DNA of 64,000 nucleotides, from NCBI GenBank assembly GCA_900323505.1, contig OOIN01000007.1:496001-560000 (forward strand), written 5' to 3'. The translations under genes were made by a program, and so were the position numbers. The DNA comes from Ustilago trichophora. Lineage: Eukaryota; Basidiomycota; Ustilaginomycetes; Ustilaginales; Ustilaginaceae. Position 1 is the stretch's first letter; each line of letters opens with the position of its first letter. This document shows positions 1 to 8,999 of this stretch, in pieces. The notes under the pieces were generated by a model. It worked only from the letters and a program-made list of their open reading frames with translations, did no database searches and was not told where the DNA came from.

Positions 1-872
1 CCTTCCACCAGAACGGCTGCAATGTCGAAGTTGCCCTCGTCATCTTCGCCATCCACGGCCGCGGCGATACCTCCAGCTCCCTTTTTGACGGCCTCCTCAT
101 CCAGCACCAGACCTTCCTCCACCAGCTGCTGAGCGAGGGAGAACATGGCATTCCTCAGTGCAGCGTCGTCGGTCTGGCGCCAAGATGCAGAAGATGCCTT
201 GCGGGTATATCGAAGCAGCGTCTGGATCGCCTTGACCAGACTTTGGTCACGACGCAGAAGATGGGCAAGGTAAAGAATGCAATGACGAGCCCCGACGTCG
301 GTCTTGATGTTGGCATTCGACTGCACCAAGCATTCGATGACTGGTGTGATGTCGCAGCTCTCGTAGCCGAGATCGACGACGCAAGCGTTCATAGTGCCGA
401 CGCCGTAGCAGGAGAGGAGAGGCTTTTCTGCGATCGTGATGGCGGCCGAGTTGAAGTGCTCGAAAAAGATCTGGGTGAGGTAGGCGTGTGTTGCCCGTGA
501 GATGGGTAGCGGCACACTGATGAGAACGTTTGAGTCGTTATGCGAGCGTCGGATCGGTAGAAGGTGAAAGAGGACGTAGTTCCAGAGGGCGATCACCTGC
601 TGCCAATCGCGCACATATCCTTTGCGCATAGGCCAAAAGATGGCAACATCTTCGCCTCTACGCTCAGCTTCATCGAGTGCCGATCCAACGAGGTATTGCG
701 AGTAGTCGGGAGGTGATGAGGTGGAAGAGCTGGATGCGGTGGAGCGCGAAAGACCCACACGTGCGGTGAGCGAAATGGAGGGACGCTTGAGGATCTCGTG
801 GATGCCGTAGCCAGCTGTGATGGTGTGGGAGCCAGTGACGATGATTACTGTTCTTGCTTCTCGAGCCGTCAT
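1..872 (-). CDS. Actin-related protein, ARP9-like (C-terminus cut off by window edge)
   Basis: An open minus-strand frame runs from an ATG at 872 to the window edge, giving about 290 residues with no stop, so the 3' end is missing. The N-terminus reads MTAREARTVIIVTGSHT, a divergent actin phosphate-1-like loop. Downstream there is an actin-fold core: a stretch ending in VLISVPLPISRATHAY, then FFEHFNSAAITIAEKPLLSCYGVG, and a phosphate-2-like VVDLGYESCDITPVIE strand. The tail becomes charged (GEDDEGNF), suggesting an insertion. Known of the family: ARP7/ARP9-type proteins are nuclear subunits of SWI/SNF and RSC remodelers and often have degraded nucleotide-binding loops, as here. It is divergently arranged with prohibitin-2. 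Assignment to ARP9 rather than ARP8 or ARP10 is inference from remembered resemblance to fission-yeast Arp9. Confidence 0.55.
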   Translation of the reverse strand, partial: MTAREARTVIIVTGSHTITAGYGIHEILKRPSISLTARVGLSRSTASSSSTSSPPDYSQYLVGSALDEAERRGEDVAIFWPMRKGYVRDWQQVIALWNYVLFHLLPIRRSHNDSNVLISVPLPISRATHAYLTQIFFEHFNSAAITIAEKPLLSCYGVGTMNACVVDLGYESCDITPVIECLVQSNANIKTDVGARHCILYLAHLLRRDQSLVKAIQTLLRYTRKASSASWRQTDDAALRNAMFSLAQQLVEEGLVLDEEAVKKGAGGIAAAVDGEDDEGNFDIAAVLVE

Positions 873-1434
873 TGTTGCGAGCCAGCACGAAGCCTTGAGA
901 GCGAAATATAGGAAGGATGCGGATGTGGAGCAGAGCACGGATGCAAGCAAAGTGTGTCTGTGACATGTGCTCCCAATGGTCCATCCATACTGTCTTTGCT
1001 ATCGTCCAGTACAGTACTGTACATTTGCGGGTTCAACCTTTCGCGTCTTGGAGAGCGCTTTCTTCGCGTTTCAATTTCTTTCGGGCGATAAAGTGGTGAT
1101 CGACCCTTTTTGGCTCACCTCCGCTTTGTGCGAGGAAAGCAGCTGAGCCAATCCGCGATTACTGTATGTCGATGCACGCTTTGGTCAACCTCGAGAATTT
1201 CTGGTTGCGCGGGCAGATGTTGCACTCAGCTCCAACTCGGTCGATTTCTTTGATTCGTCGACTTCATCATCATCATTCATCATCGTCACCGTCGCTCTCG
1301 ACTATCTACCTCCTGATCATTCCTACATCTCGACGACTTGGCTGGAACTGCACCTGCGAGCCTTTCACTCATCTTTGACGCACACGAGGACGACACAGCT
1401 AAGGGAAGCCAGGCATCTTGCATATCTCACCACA
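873..1434. other. Divergent intergenic region between ARP9-like gene and PHB2
   Basis: This holds both 5' leaders. It contains the perfect 14-bp palindrome GTACAGTACTGTAC at 1009-1022. No conserved protein is encoded in the short open frames here. Confidence 0.6.
1009..1022. repeat. Palindromic TACTGTAC-family motif
   Basis: GTACAGTACTGTAC equals its own reverse complement. Related copies recur only in intergenic DNA elsewhere in the window (see findings). Function is unknown. Confidence 0.7.
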
Positions 1435-2427
1435 ATGAACCGCGGATCTGGACCTCAGAACATCTTCCGAACGCTTGAGCGTTTGCGACAGCAGGCTCAG
1501 CAGGCATCACAGCAGTTTGGCAATGCAGGCAAGCCCGGTGGAAGCAGCGGCGGCAGTGGAGGTAGTGGAGGCGGAGGACGTGGAGGACCTCCCAACCTCG
1601 CCAATATTCTCGGTGGATCAGCCGGTGTTGTTGCCCTCGTAGCGCTCGGCTTTGGTATCAACATGTCGCTCTTCAATGTCGATGGTGGTCACCGTGCCAT
1701 TAAATACTCGCGTTTATCAGGTATCAAGGACACCATCTTCAACGAAGGTACTCACTTTATGATTCCCTGGTTCGAAAAGCCCATCGACTACGACGTTCGA
1801 GCCAAGCCTCGCAGCATCGCCTCGCTCACCGGTACCAAGGATCTTCAGATGGTCTCGCTCACTTGCCGTGTCCTCTCTCGCCCACGCGTCGATGCCCTCC
1901 CCACCATCTTCCGCGAGCTCGGCGTCGATTACGATGAGCGTGTGTTGCCCTCGATCGTCAACGAGGTGCTCAAGTCGGTTGTTGCTCAGTTCAACGCCTC
2001 GCAGCTCATCACTCAGCGAGAGATGGTTTCGAGATTGGTGCGTGACAACTTGACTGCCCGGGCACAGCGCTTCAATCTTGTCCTCGATGACGTCTCTATC
2101 ACCCACGTCTCCTTTTCGCCCGAGTTCACCCACGCCGTTGAGGCCAAGCAGATCGCACAGCAGGCTGCTCTCCGTGCCGCTTTCTTGGTCGACCAGGCCA
2201 TTCAGGAGAAGGCCTCCATTATCGTCAAGGCACAGGGTGAGGCTAAATCCGCTGAGCTCATCGGTGAAGCCGTCAAGAAGAACAAGGGTTTCCTCAAGCT
2301 TCGTAAGCTCGAAGCTGCCCGTGACATTGCTACCATCCTTTCCCAGGCCGGCTCCAACAACAAGGTGCTGCTGGATGCCGACACTCTTTTGCTCAACGTT
2401 GCCAACGAGGACCCCAACCACTCGTAG
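1435..2427 (+). CDS. PHB2: Prohibitin-2, mitochondrial inner-membrane scaffold
   Basis: This single-exon gene encodes 330 residues. The N-terminus has a Gln-rich segment, then a Gly/Ser-rich stretch (about residues 33-52), a hydrophobic anchor (about 58-80), the PHB/SPFH domain (FNVDGGHRAIKYSRLSGIKD onward) and a C-terminal coiled coil (AEAKQIAQQAALRAAFLVDQ region, then EAVKKNKGFLKLRKLEAARD). The motif order is diagnostic of prohibitin-2, which forms ring complexes with PHB1 in the inner mitochondrial membrane, supports cristae and chaperones membrane proteins. The ATG at 1435 is chosen because it begins the conserved MNRGSG..NIFRTLERLRQQ part. An in-frame upstream extension to 1375 lacks an ATG. 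The Gly-rich insert is longer than in yeast Phb2. A CAG microsatellite follows the stop closely. Confidence 0.95.
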   Translation: MNRGSGPQNIFRTLERLRQQAQQASQQFGNAGKPGGSSGGSGGSGGGGRGGPPNLANILGGSAGVVALVALGFGINMSLFNVDGGHRAIKYSRLSGIKDTIFNEGTHFMIPWFEKPIDYDVRAKPRSIASLTGTKDLQMVSLTCRVLSRPRVDALPTIFRELGVDYDERVLPSIVNEVLKSVVAQFNASQLITQREMVSRLVRDNLTARAQRFNLVLDDVSITHVSFSPEFTHAVEAKQIAQQAALRAAFLVDQAIQEKASIIVKAQGEAKSAELIGEAVKKNKGFLKLRKLEAARDIATILSQAGSNNKVLLDADTLLLNVANEDPNHS

Positions 2428-2441
2428 TCGTAGAACGAGCA

Positions 2442-2491
<50 letters not shown>

Positions 2492-3243
2492 CCCTTGCAT
2501 CTTTTCTGCGTCTCTTGTATTCTATCCGTATCGGTTGCGCGCTCTTGCATTCTCCACTCAAATCAACACATTGACCAACATTGCCGCTCGTGTGCTGCTG
2601 CCTGTAATGTGAGCATTCCATCTCACTTGACTCAAAAATGTTTGCTGCTGGAGCGATTCATGAATCATGCCAGGTCGAGCCAATCTCCATTGCCTGGCTG
2701 TTAGGAATGTCTTCGTGAGCGTTTGAGCGCATGAAGGCAGAAAATCCAGCAAGCTTGCGTTTGGCATTGCTCAAAGTCGGACTGGCAATTGAATGAAGAG
2801 AGACACATTGGACCAGCACAACGAGAGTGCTCACTGAACCCACCCAGGCTGCGTGCTGCAAATCGCTACGAGTCAAACACAAACGACACTCATGTTGACA
2901 CAAGCTCGGAATACGGTCAATCACACTGGCTGTATCAACAGCCTGCAAGTATCCGAAAACAGAGGGAACATCCGACACCCTATACGAGTGGCGGCAACAC
3001 CTCCAACGGCAATTTTGTATTTTGAATGGGAAAGATGAGTAGGACACAAGATTAGCTCCCCTCATCCCAAGTCGCTTTTTACGAGAGAAAAGTCGAATGG
3101 AACTGGGTGTAAGCGTGCGTAAATGCTTTGTAGGATGCAAGTGACCAAGCTGAATTCATCGAACCCAGGGAAAAGAAAGAGGCACGACCATCATGCTCAG
3201 TAGAGCACTAACAGTCGAGGCACTCCACGTGCAGGAGAACCGC
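2428..3243. other. Convergent intergenic region PHB2/uL1
   Basis: About 0.8 kb between two 3' ends. Apart from the AGC repeat, no conserved coding or RNA signal was recognised. Confidence 0.5.
2444..2489 (+). repeat. (AGC)n microsatellite in PHB2 3' UTR
   Basis: About 15 uninterrupted AGC units start 17 nt after the PHB2 stop codon. In the antisense direction it yields a spurious poly-Leu open frame. It is probably transcribed in the 3' UTR. Confidence 0.9.
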
Positions 3244-3894
3244 TTAGAAGAGACGGTAGACCTTGCCCATGGTGGACTTGACGTGGAGCGACTTGATGTT
3301 CTGCCACTGCTTCTTAAGAAGCGAGATGAGGAAGTTGATGGCAAGCATGACGTTGGCGAGGAGCTGGTCATCGGTCATCTGGACGTGGCCGACGGCAACA
3401 CCGAGGCAGAGAACCTTCTTAAGCTGGAACTTGATGGTGCTCTTGACCTCGGTGACCTTCTTCTCGAGGTCCTCGTTGTGCGAGACGGGGGTGGGGAACT
3501 TGCCGGCCTTGGAGAGACCGGGGCCCAACAGACGGGGGATCTGCTTGATGAGAGCCTCGGAGGCAAGGAAAGCGTCGTACTTCTTGGCGAGCTTCTTGAC
3601 GAGCTTCTTGTTCTTGTTGAGCTTCTTCAAGTCCTCAACAGTCATGAACTCGAGGTCGATGAGCTTGGCACGGTCGACATCGGCGGCGTCGGCAAGAATG
3701 CAGAGGCTCATGCGGGGACGGGGAACATGGGGGAGCTTGACGGTACCCGAGAAACGCTTGTCACGCTGGGGGTCGTAGTTCTTGAGGCCGATCTGGAGCT
3801 CGACGGTCTCGTTGAAGTTTCGGCGCTTGTCCTCCGAAGCCTTAATCAGCTCCTTGAGGGTGTTACGCACGCTGGACACCTGGATCTTGCTCAT
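3244..3894 (-). CDS. RPL1: 60S ribosomal protein L10a (uL1)
   Basis: A 216-residue single-exon protein starting [17 protein letters not shown]. It has the uL1 signatures [35 protein letters not shown] and a C-terminal [24 protein letters not shown]. Full family length is about 217. uL1 forms the mobile L1 stalk of the large subunit, contacting deacylated tRNA at the E site. The start codon context is AAGATGAG. Strong use of C-ending codons (for example AAG and GTC) fits a highly expressed gene. It is divergent from the amidase gene, whose chosen start is 432 nt away. Confidence 0.97.
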   Translation of the reverse strand: MSKIQVSSVRNTLKELIKASEDKRRNFNETVELQIGLKNYDPQRDKRFSGTVKLPHVPRPRMSLCILADAADVDRAKLIDLEFMTVEDLKKLNKNKKLVKKLAKKYDAFLASEALIKQIPRLLGPGLSKAGKFPTPVSHNEDLEKKVTEVKSTIKFQLKKVLCLGVAVGHVQMTDDQLLANVMLAINFLISLLKKQWQNIKSLHVKSTMGKVYRLF

Positions 3895-4326
3895 CTTGAC
3901 GTTGTCGTTGGTGATGACGGGTGAGGAGAGGAAGGAAAAAGTGTCTGAATGATTTCTGCCAAGTCTCCCTCTCTGACAGGGCCAAGCTCACAAGGGTTAG
4001 GCTCTGAATTTTTCCTCTTCCTCCCGCCACGCCAGTCAATTTCCTCTCCGTCTGTTCGAATTTTGCGGATCCGAAATGAGCTGCTGCGGCAATCCTAATC
4101 TCGCGCGGATTTTTTTTAAAAAAATCTCACATTCTAGCGTACATGGGTCCGATCGGCGATCCTCGGTATTTGAATCGGTGATAACAGCTTCGGGGAATAG
4201 GTCGGCACGACGACGAAGTACGTGGCTCGAGCAGCTTCGTACGGTCCGCAATGCTCACTTATCTATCTTGTCAGCCTCGTCTCGATCCTTCCCAACCCCG
4301 TACGCTCACAAACAGGGATCGCAACC
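3895..4326. other. Divergent promoter region uL1/amidase
   Basis: A 432-nt shared upstream region with an A/T-rich block (T8 and A7 around 4110-4126). No TATA box was singled out. Confidence 0.45.
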
Positions 4327-5448
4327 ATGTCGAGCGCACCAAGTCTCTCGCTTCAAAAGACTTCGGTCGCCCTAATCCAGCTGGGCTCCACCTCGTTCGA
4401 CAAGGCTTTCAATCTCAAGCGCGCCCGCGATGCGGTCCTACGTGCTGCCGCTACCCGACCCAGCGCATCGTCTTCCTCAATTTCAGCACCTGTCGGCATG
4501 GTAGTACTGCCCGAATGCTTCAACTCTCCCTATGGGGTTAAATACTTTGCCGAGTACGCCGAGTCCTTTGGAGGTGCCTATCAGAAAATCAAGAAGCCGC
4601 TTCCTTCGGCACTTGCTCGTATGGGCAAGGGCAAGGAAGAGATTCGATGGACCATCGACGCCTCCACTGATCCAAGTGCCGAGCCCAATTTGGCACGAGA
4701 AAAGGGCATCGGCAAGCCAGTAGAGATCGATGAGCGTATTCAGAGGCTCTCTCCCAGTCTCAAGATGTTGTCCGAGACGGCGCGCGAAGCCAAAATCGTC
4801 CTTGTCGGCGGAAGCGTTCCTGAACGCGATGATCTCACAGGCAATATCTACAACTCGTCCTGTGTCTTTAACGAGCAAGGCCAACTCATCAGTATTCACC
4901 GCAAACTTCATCTTTTCGACATTGACATTCCGGGCAAGATGACTTTCCAGGAGAGCGAAACGCTGTCTGGCGGCGATCGTGTCACCCTCTTCGACTGCAG
5001 TCTTGGACGCTTCGGCCTCGGCATCTGCTATGATTTGCGCTTCCCTGAGCCTGCCATGATCGCGGGACGTCTCGGTGCCGGGTGCATCATCTACCCTGGC
5101 GCATTCAACACCACTACCGGCCCGATCAGTTGGGAGCTCCTTCTTCGCGCGCGAGCCACAGACAACCAGGTATACGTGCTCGGCTGCAGCCCTGCACGCC
5201 CCAGTCAGGAAGCGCTTGACGGTGCACTTACCGAAAAAGATGGATGGCGTGAGGGCGAAAAGGCCTACCCTGCTTGGGGTCATTCCAGCGTCGTTGGTCC
5301 GCTCGGAGACGTCAAAAGTAAACTCAGCGAGGCGGAAGACACGCTCTTCTTCACACTCGACCCGGAAGAGGTGCAGCAGACCCGACGAAACATTCCCATC
5401 AGTACCCAGCGCAGATTTGACGTGTATCCCGATATCACATGTGGATGA
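4327..5448 (+). CDS. Nit2-type carbon-nitrogen hydrolase (omega-amidase-like)
   Basis: A 373-residue protein of the nitrilase superfamily. The catalytic triad is visible: Glu63 in VVLPECFNSPYG, Lys193 in HRKLHLFDIDIPG and Cys234 in GLGICYDLRFPE. The HLFDIDIPGKMTFQES segment is typical of the Nit2/omega-amidase branch, which hydrolyses alpha-ketoglutaramate and related omega-amides. About 45 charged residues (roughly 90-135) are inserted between the Glu and Lys motifs, making it longer than animal Nit2 (about 276 residues). The ATG at 4327 (ACCATGTCGAGC) is the first ATG giving the conserved N-terminus. The frame is open upstream to 4222 but only from GTG. Substrate is inferred. Deaminated-glutathione amidase is the main alternative. 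Confidence 0.85.
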   Translation: MSSAPSLSLQKTSVALIQLGSTSFDKAFNLKRARDAVLRAAATRPSASSSSISAPVGMVVLPECFNSPYGVKYFAEYAESFGGAYQKIKKPLPSALARMGKGKEEIRWTIDASTDPSAEPNLAREKGIGKPVEIDERIQRLSPSLKMLSETAREAKIVLVGGSVPERDDLTGNIYNSSCVFNEQGQLISIHRKLHLFDIDIPGKMTFQESETLSGGDRVTLFDCSLGRFGLGICYDLRFPEPAMIAGRLGAGCIIYPGAFNTTTGPISWELLLRARATDNQVYVLGCSPARPSQEALDGALTEKDGWREGEKAYPAWGHSSVVGPLGDVKSKLSEAEDTLFFTLDPEEVQQTRRNIPISTQRRFDVYPDITCG

Positions 5449-5545
5449 GGGTCTAGAAGCGCAATGCAAAGAGTATGAATTTATCTGTGCATCCTGCACA
5501 AGTGGAAATCAATGGTATAATGTGTGCAAGACATGTGCGGGTGTA

Positions 5546-7624
5546 TCATCGTCTAGGATGAGCTGAAGAGGAAGATAAATGAGGAGCGTCGACTTTGCGG
5601 TCGTTGGCAGCAACGATAGCCTCAAGCTCAAACTCGCCCTGTTGAGGAGCGGGGCCGGGCGAGTTGGGTCTCGTTCCGCCAGCGGGATCTTCGATTTTGC
5701 CTTCCATTCCACCGACGATGCCAATCGATCGTAAACTGGCCAGAGCGACAACGATGGAAAGGACAGAACAGGCGAAGCAGAACCACGATGCTGCCTTGTA
5801 CCCTTGCAGCAGCGCTACGGCGGGTATCACGCGCTTTTCGCCGCCTGCGGACGATCCAACAGCGGCTCGTGGTGTCAGATATGATCCTGCGAACAGCATC
5901 GAAGGATGGAGTGCGAAATCTCGTGTAGCCAGTCGAGTGGCAATGCCCGCAGACTTGGCGACAGCAGACTTGCTGACCGAGGTTGAGATTGACGAAGAAA
6001 TCGCGAGACCCAAAGAGGTGGCGAGACGGATGGTGGTGTTGAACAGCGATCCTGCCAAGGCTTGATGCTGACGTCCGACCGTTTTGGAGCTAAAGAGACT
6101 GCCAGCTGGGAAGAAGACGTCGGGTCCTACCTGAAGAATCATGACCCAAAGCATCGCCTTGTAGTAGGGCGTCTGGGGCGCAACGCCCAAAGAGAGGATG
6201 GCACAGGCAGCGGCACCCGCTGTAGCACCTCCCACGATCAACCACACTGCTGCGATCCTTCCGACCACGTAACCAGCAAAGACGTTGAGTGCGAGACCCA
6301 TAGCCACCATAGGCAAAAAATAGAGCGAAGTTCGGGTGGCCGAAACGTGCTGCACTTCTTGCAACACCAGCGTGCTAAGGTAGGACATGACGTTGAAGCT
6401 CAACCAGGCGAGGAAAATGACGAGAAGAACAGCTGCGAAGCGGGGGGCTCGCCAAATAGCGGGCGGCAGCAGAGGTGTGGTTGGTGGAGCTTTGAAGAAG
6501 GTCGCATTGCGACGCTGATGCGTTGTTGCAGCTGTTGCCGCACCCATTTCGTAGGTGCGTTGCTTGCGCTCCAAGAATCGTTCCCAAGAGAAGAAGGCAA
6601 CGAGCATTGCAATCGATGTCGGGAGCAAAGCAAGCACGTACGACGTCTTCCATCCATGAGGTGCTGTTTCGGCATCAGCGAGTGCAAAGGTGAGCATCAC
6701 CAGTCCCGAGGTCGACATGAAGGCGCCGAGCCAGTCGAAAGTCTTGAGCCGAAGGGAGCGACTCGAGGTCGCATTGCCTGCAGGTGCAAGAGGGGTACCA
6801 GTGCCGGAAGCACTCGGCAAAGTGGCCGGTAAGTCGGTACGGCTGGAAGAGGCAACCTTGTCGAGATCTTGCGGATTGAAAGTGGTCGAAGTGCGACCCT
6901 CGGGGGCCGCATTGGTGGTCAGATTGAGGACCGAAGCGGCTCTGCTGTTTGGTGCTGTTCGAATCAGTTCTTCCCCTTCGTTGGGCAGCGAAAGGAAACC
7001 GCAGATGCCAAAGCCAATCGCAGAGGCACCCAAGCACCAGAAGATGACACGCCAATTGTTTGCGAGCAGACCTCCCAAGACAAGGCCAATGATGAATCCG
7101 ACAGGCTGTGCCGCGCCGAGGAGGGCGAAACTACGGTTCTTGATCGGACCTTCGGGAATGGAGCTACCGAGGATACCCACGCCAGATGGAATCAGCATGG
7201 CAGCTGCCAATCCGAGTCCAGCACAGCAGCCAATGAGTCCTTCGCCCGTGTTCATGAAGGATGTTACAATGGAGACGGCGGCAAAAACGGCGTTGCCGAG
7301 GAGAAAGACGGTTCTTCGTCCAAAGGCGTCGGCCATGCCTCCTGCAATGAGCAAAAGAGCACCACTGACCAGCGAGAACATGGATAATGGCCAGCTGAGC
7401 AGCTCTTGCGACATGTTGATTGATTTTGCGATCGACGGAAGCGCGACGGTGAGAGCTCCGCCCAGGAACGACGTCAAGATGGTTACACCACTGATCGAGG
7501 TAAGCGAGAGGATGATTCGTGTCACCGAGGATAGCTTTGGCGGCGAAAGAATGCCAGAAAATTTCTTGGACGAGAGCATACCGCGACGCAGCTCAGTTAA
7601 GCTGCTAGATCGTGGCATGCTCAT
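5546..7624 (-). CDS. MFS multidrug:H+ antiporter-like transporter (DHA2-type)
   Basis: A 692-residue single-exon membrane protein with about 14 hydrophobic segments expected for DHA2 carriers. MFS motif A is at about 94-110 (AGGMADAFGRRTVFLLG). A motif-C-like stretch in TM5 is at about 170-187 (GAAQPVGFIIGLVLGGLL), the antiporter signature. A long polar Ser/Thr-rich loop (about 215-293) follows TM6, and the C-terminal tail is acidic. DHA2 proteins export small molecules at the plasma membrane or vacuole, and some give aminotriazole or azole tolerance. The substrate cannot be read from sequence. Its 3' end lies 97 nt from the amidase gene's 3' end, in convergent arrangement. The N-terminus MSMPRSSS has two close ATGs, and the first is taken. 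Confidence 0.85.
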   Translation of the reverse strand: MSMPRSSSLTELRRGMLSSKKFSGILSPPKLSSVTRIILSLTSISGVTILTSFLGGALTVALPSIAKSINMSQELLSWPLSMFSLVSGALLLIAGGMADAFGRRTVFLLGNAVFAAVSIVTSFMNTGEGLIGCCAGLGLAAAMLIPSGVGILGSSIPEGPIKNRSFALLGAAQPVGFIIGLVLGGLLANNWRVIFWCLGASAIGFGICGFLSLPNEGEELIRTAPNSRAASVLNLTTNAAPEGRTSTTFNPQDLDKVASSSRTDLPATLPSASGTGTPLAPAGNATSSRSLRLKTFDWLGAFMSTSGLVMLTFALADAETAPHGWKTSYVLALLPTSIAMLVAFFSWERFLERKQRTYEMGAATAATTHQRRNATFFKAPPTTPLLPPAIWRAPRFAAVLLVIFLAWLSFNVMSYLSTLVLQEVQHVSATRTSLYFLPMVAMGLALNVFAGYVVGRIAAVWLIVGGATAGAAACAILSLGVAPQTPYYKAMLWVMILQVGPDVFFPAGSLFSSKTVGRQHQALAGSLFNTTIRLATSLGLAISSSISTSVSKSAVAKSAGIATRLATRDFALHPSMLFAGSYLTPRAAVGSSAGGEKRVIPAVALLQGYKAASWFCFACSVLSIVVALASLRSIGIVGGMEGKIEDPAGGTRPNSPGPAPQQGEFELEAIVAANDRKVDAPHLSSSSAHPRR

Positions 7625-8999
7625 CTTGGCTTGTTGCTTGCGGGCAGCTACGAGAGCCAGAAGATAGTGTATTCGACCTTGCGACTAATTCTTTAAGCCA
7701 GTAGAAAGCTTGATGGAGAAGACTTGTTGCGCGAATATGAATGAGGAGTACGGTGTGAAGACTAGCGATAATGTGTTCCTTTGTTAGACGACTTGCTTTA
7801 TCACGATCTTATAAGAAGATGCTGAAACTACAGAGCTTCGATATGAAACTTACTCGTCAGTCTATCCAACATCCTCGAATAGCCGAGAGAAACCGATAAG
7901 GTAGCACGGAGAACACGATGTGTGATACTGTACCTTTTTTCGCCGTTCGAAACTTCAACAACTGTTAGACTCTTAGACAGAAACATATCTCAAACTTTCG
8001 GCCGGATTCGAGGAGTTATCCAGTACTGTACTGTACAAGATTTCCCGGCTGCCCCACGGAACAAGCGAAAACGGACATGTGAGACGAGCAGCAGTTGGGC
8101 GTCATGACGTGCTTTGCTGCAAACCTCGACAAGCAAATTCAAAGCCCGTTTGTGCTACCCGTACACAAGGATTTACCACAAGTTCCCCTTTGAAGGATGA
8201 GAGGATCCTGCCTTAGAGTTGAATGTAGAGCTATGATCTTTGAGAGCATTGACCTCTGAGAGCATTGAGAAATGGTTATACAAGCAGAAAGTGTCGAAAA
8301 AAATTGAGCAAGAGGAGTGATTCATGGTCAGGTACCTCGGCAAACTCAACTGGTTCCTCGCTTGCCTTAAGTTAATGCGCGCGTGCCATCAGATTCTTTC
8401 AGGAGCCACGTATTTGCCACCAGGTCTCGTGGCTTTGCGACCAGGCTGATGAGAGAGAGGCACATGTTGCAAATAAAGGCTGGCAAAGTGGCCACGCGGG
8501 TATATCTACTACGCTAGAAGCTTTGGGGATTCACAAGTTTGGCAAAGGATGAGGTGCTTTTGTTTGTGTGGGCGGGTGGGTCCTGAGCACGCAAGGGTTT
8601 CTGCATGCGTGCATCGAGCAAGCAAATAAATTTCATGTTCAAGCCTCCGAATCACAGCCAAACCAGTGGTAACGTGCCGCTCACTCTTCCCGCATGGAAC
8701 TCGTCTGAGACTTGATTCCGTGTCCGCGGTCTTGGCAGCTACTTTAGATCCCAATTTGTGACCCTGAAAAGCCCAAAAAGAGTTTTGACATGGCCGGTGT
8801 CGATCTTAGCGATTCGTTCTTGCATGTCGTTGATTGTCCCAATATCGTAACTACATCCTCGTTCGACCTTTCACTTTTTTTTTCTCTTCAAATACATCCT
8901 CTTTCTCTTCCAAACACATCGTCTTTACCGTCACCTCACTTCTTCAACTTCTTCTTTCTGAAGATCGCTGGCTATCCGGACTCGATTACAGCAGCCAAG
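7625..8999. other. Intergenic region between MFS exporter and amino-acid permease
   Basis: About 1.4 kb of divergent upstream DNA. It includes ACTGTAC at 7927-7933 and the motif CAGTACTGTACTGTAC at 8021-8036. The 8870-8980 part is C/T-rich and resembles a fungal 5' leader. No gene is supported. Confidence 0.55.
8021..8036. repeat. TACTGTAC-family motif, tandem form
   Basis: CAGTACTGTACTGTAC, an overlapping double version of the intergenic palindrome seen at 1009 and 13263. Confidence 0.65.

Noticed and set aside
1717..2550. 277-codon minus-strand open frame across PHB2
   Set aside because: It is antisense to a clear prohibitin gene and owes its poly-Leu run to the AGC repeat.
3193..3924. 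243-codon plus-strand open frame over uL1
   Set aside because: Antisense shadow of the ribosomal gene's C-ending codons.
4483..5499. 338-codon minus-strand open frame over the amidase
   Set aside because: Antisense to a gene with an intact catalytic triad; no conserved motif.
8790..8999. Upstream in-frame ATG of the amino-acid permease
   Set aside because: The extra 70 residues come from a T-rich leader and are not permease-like; ATG 9000 has a better context.
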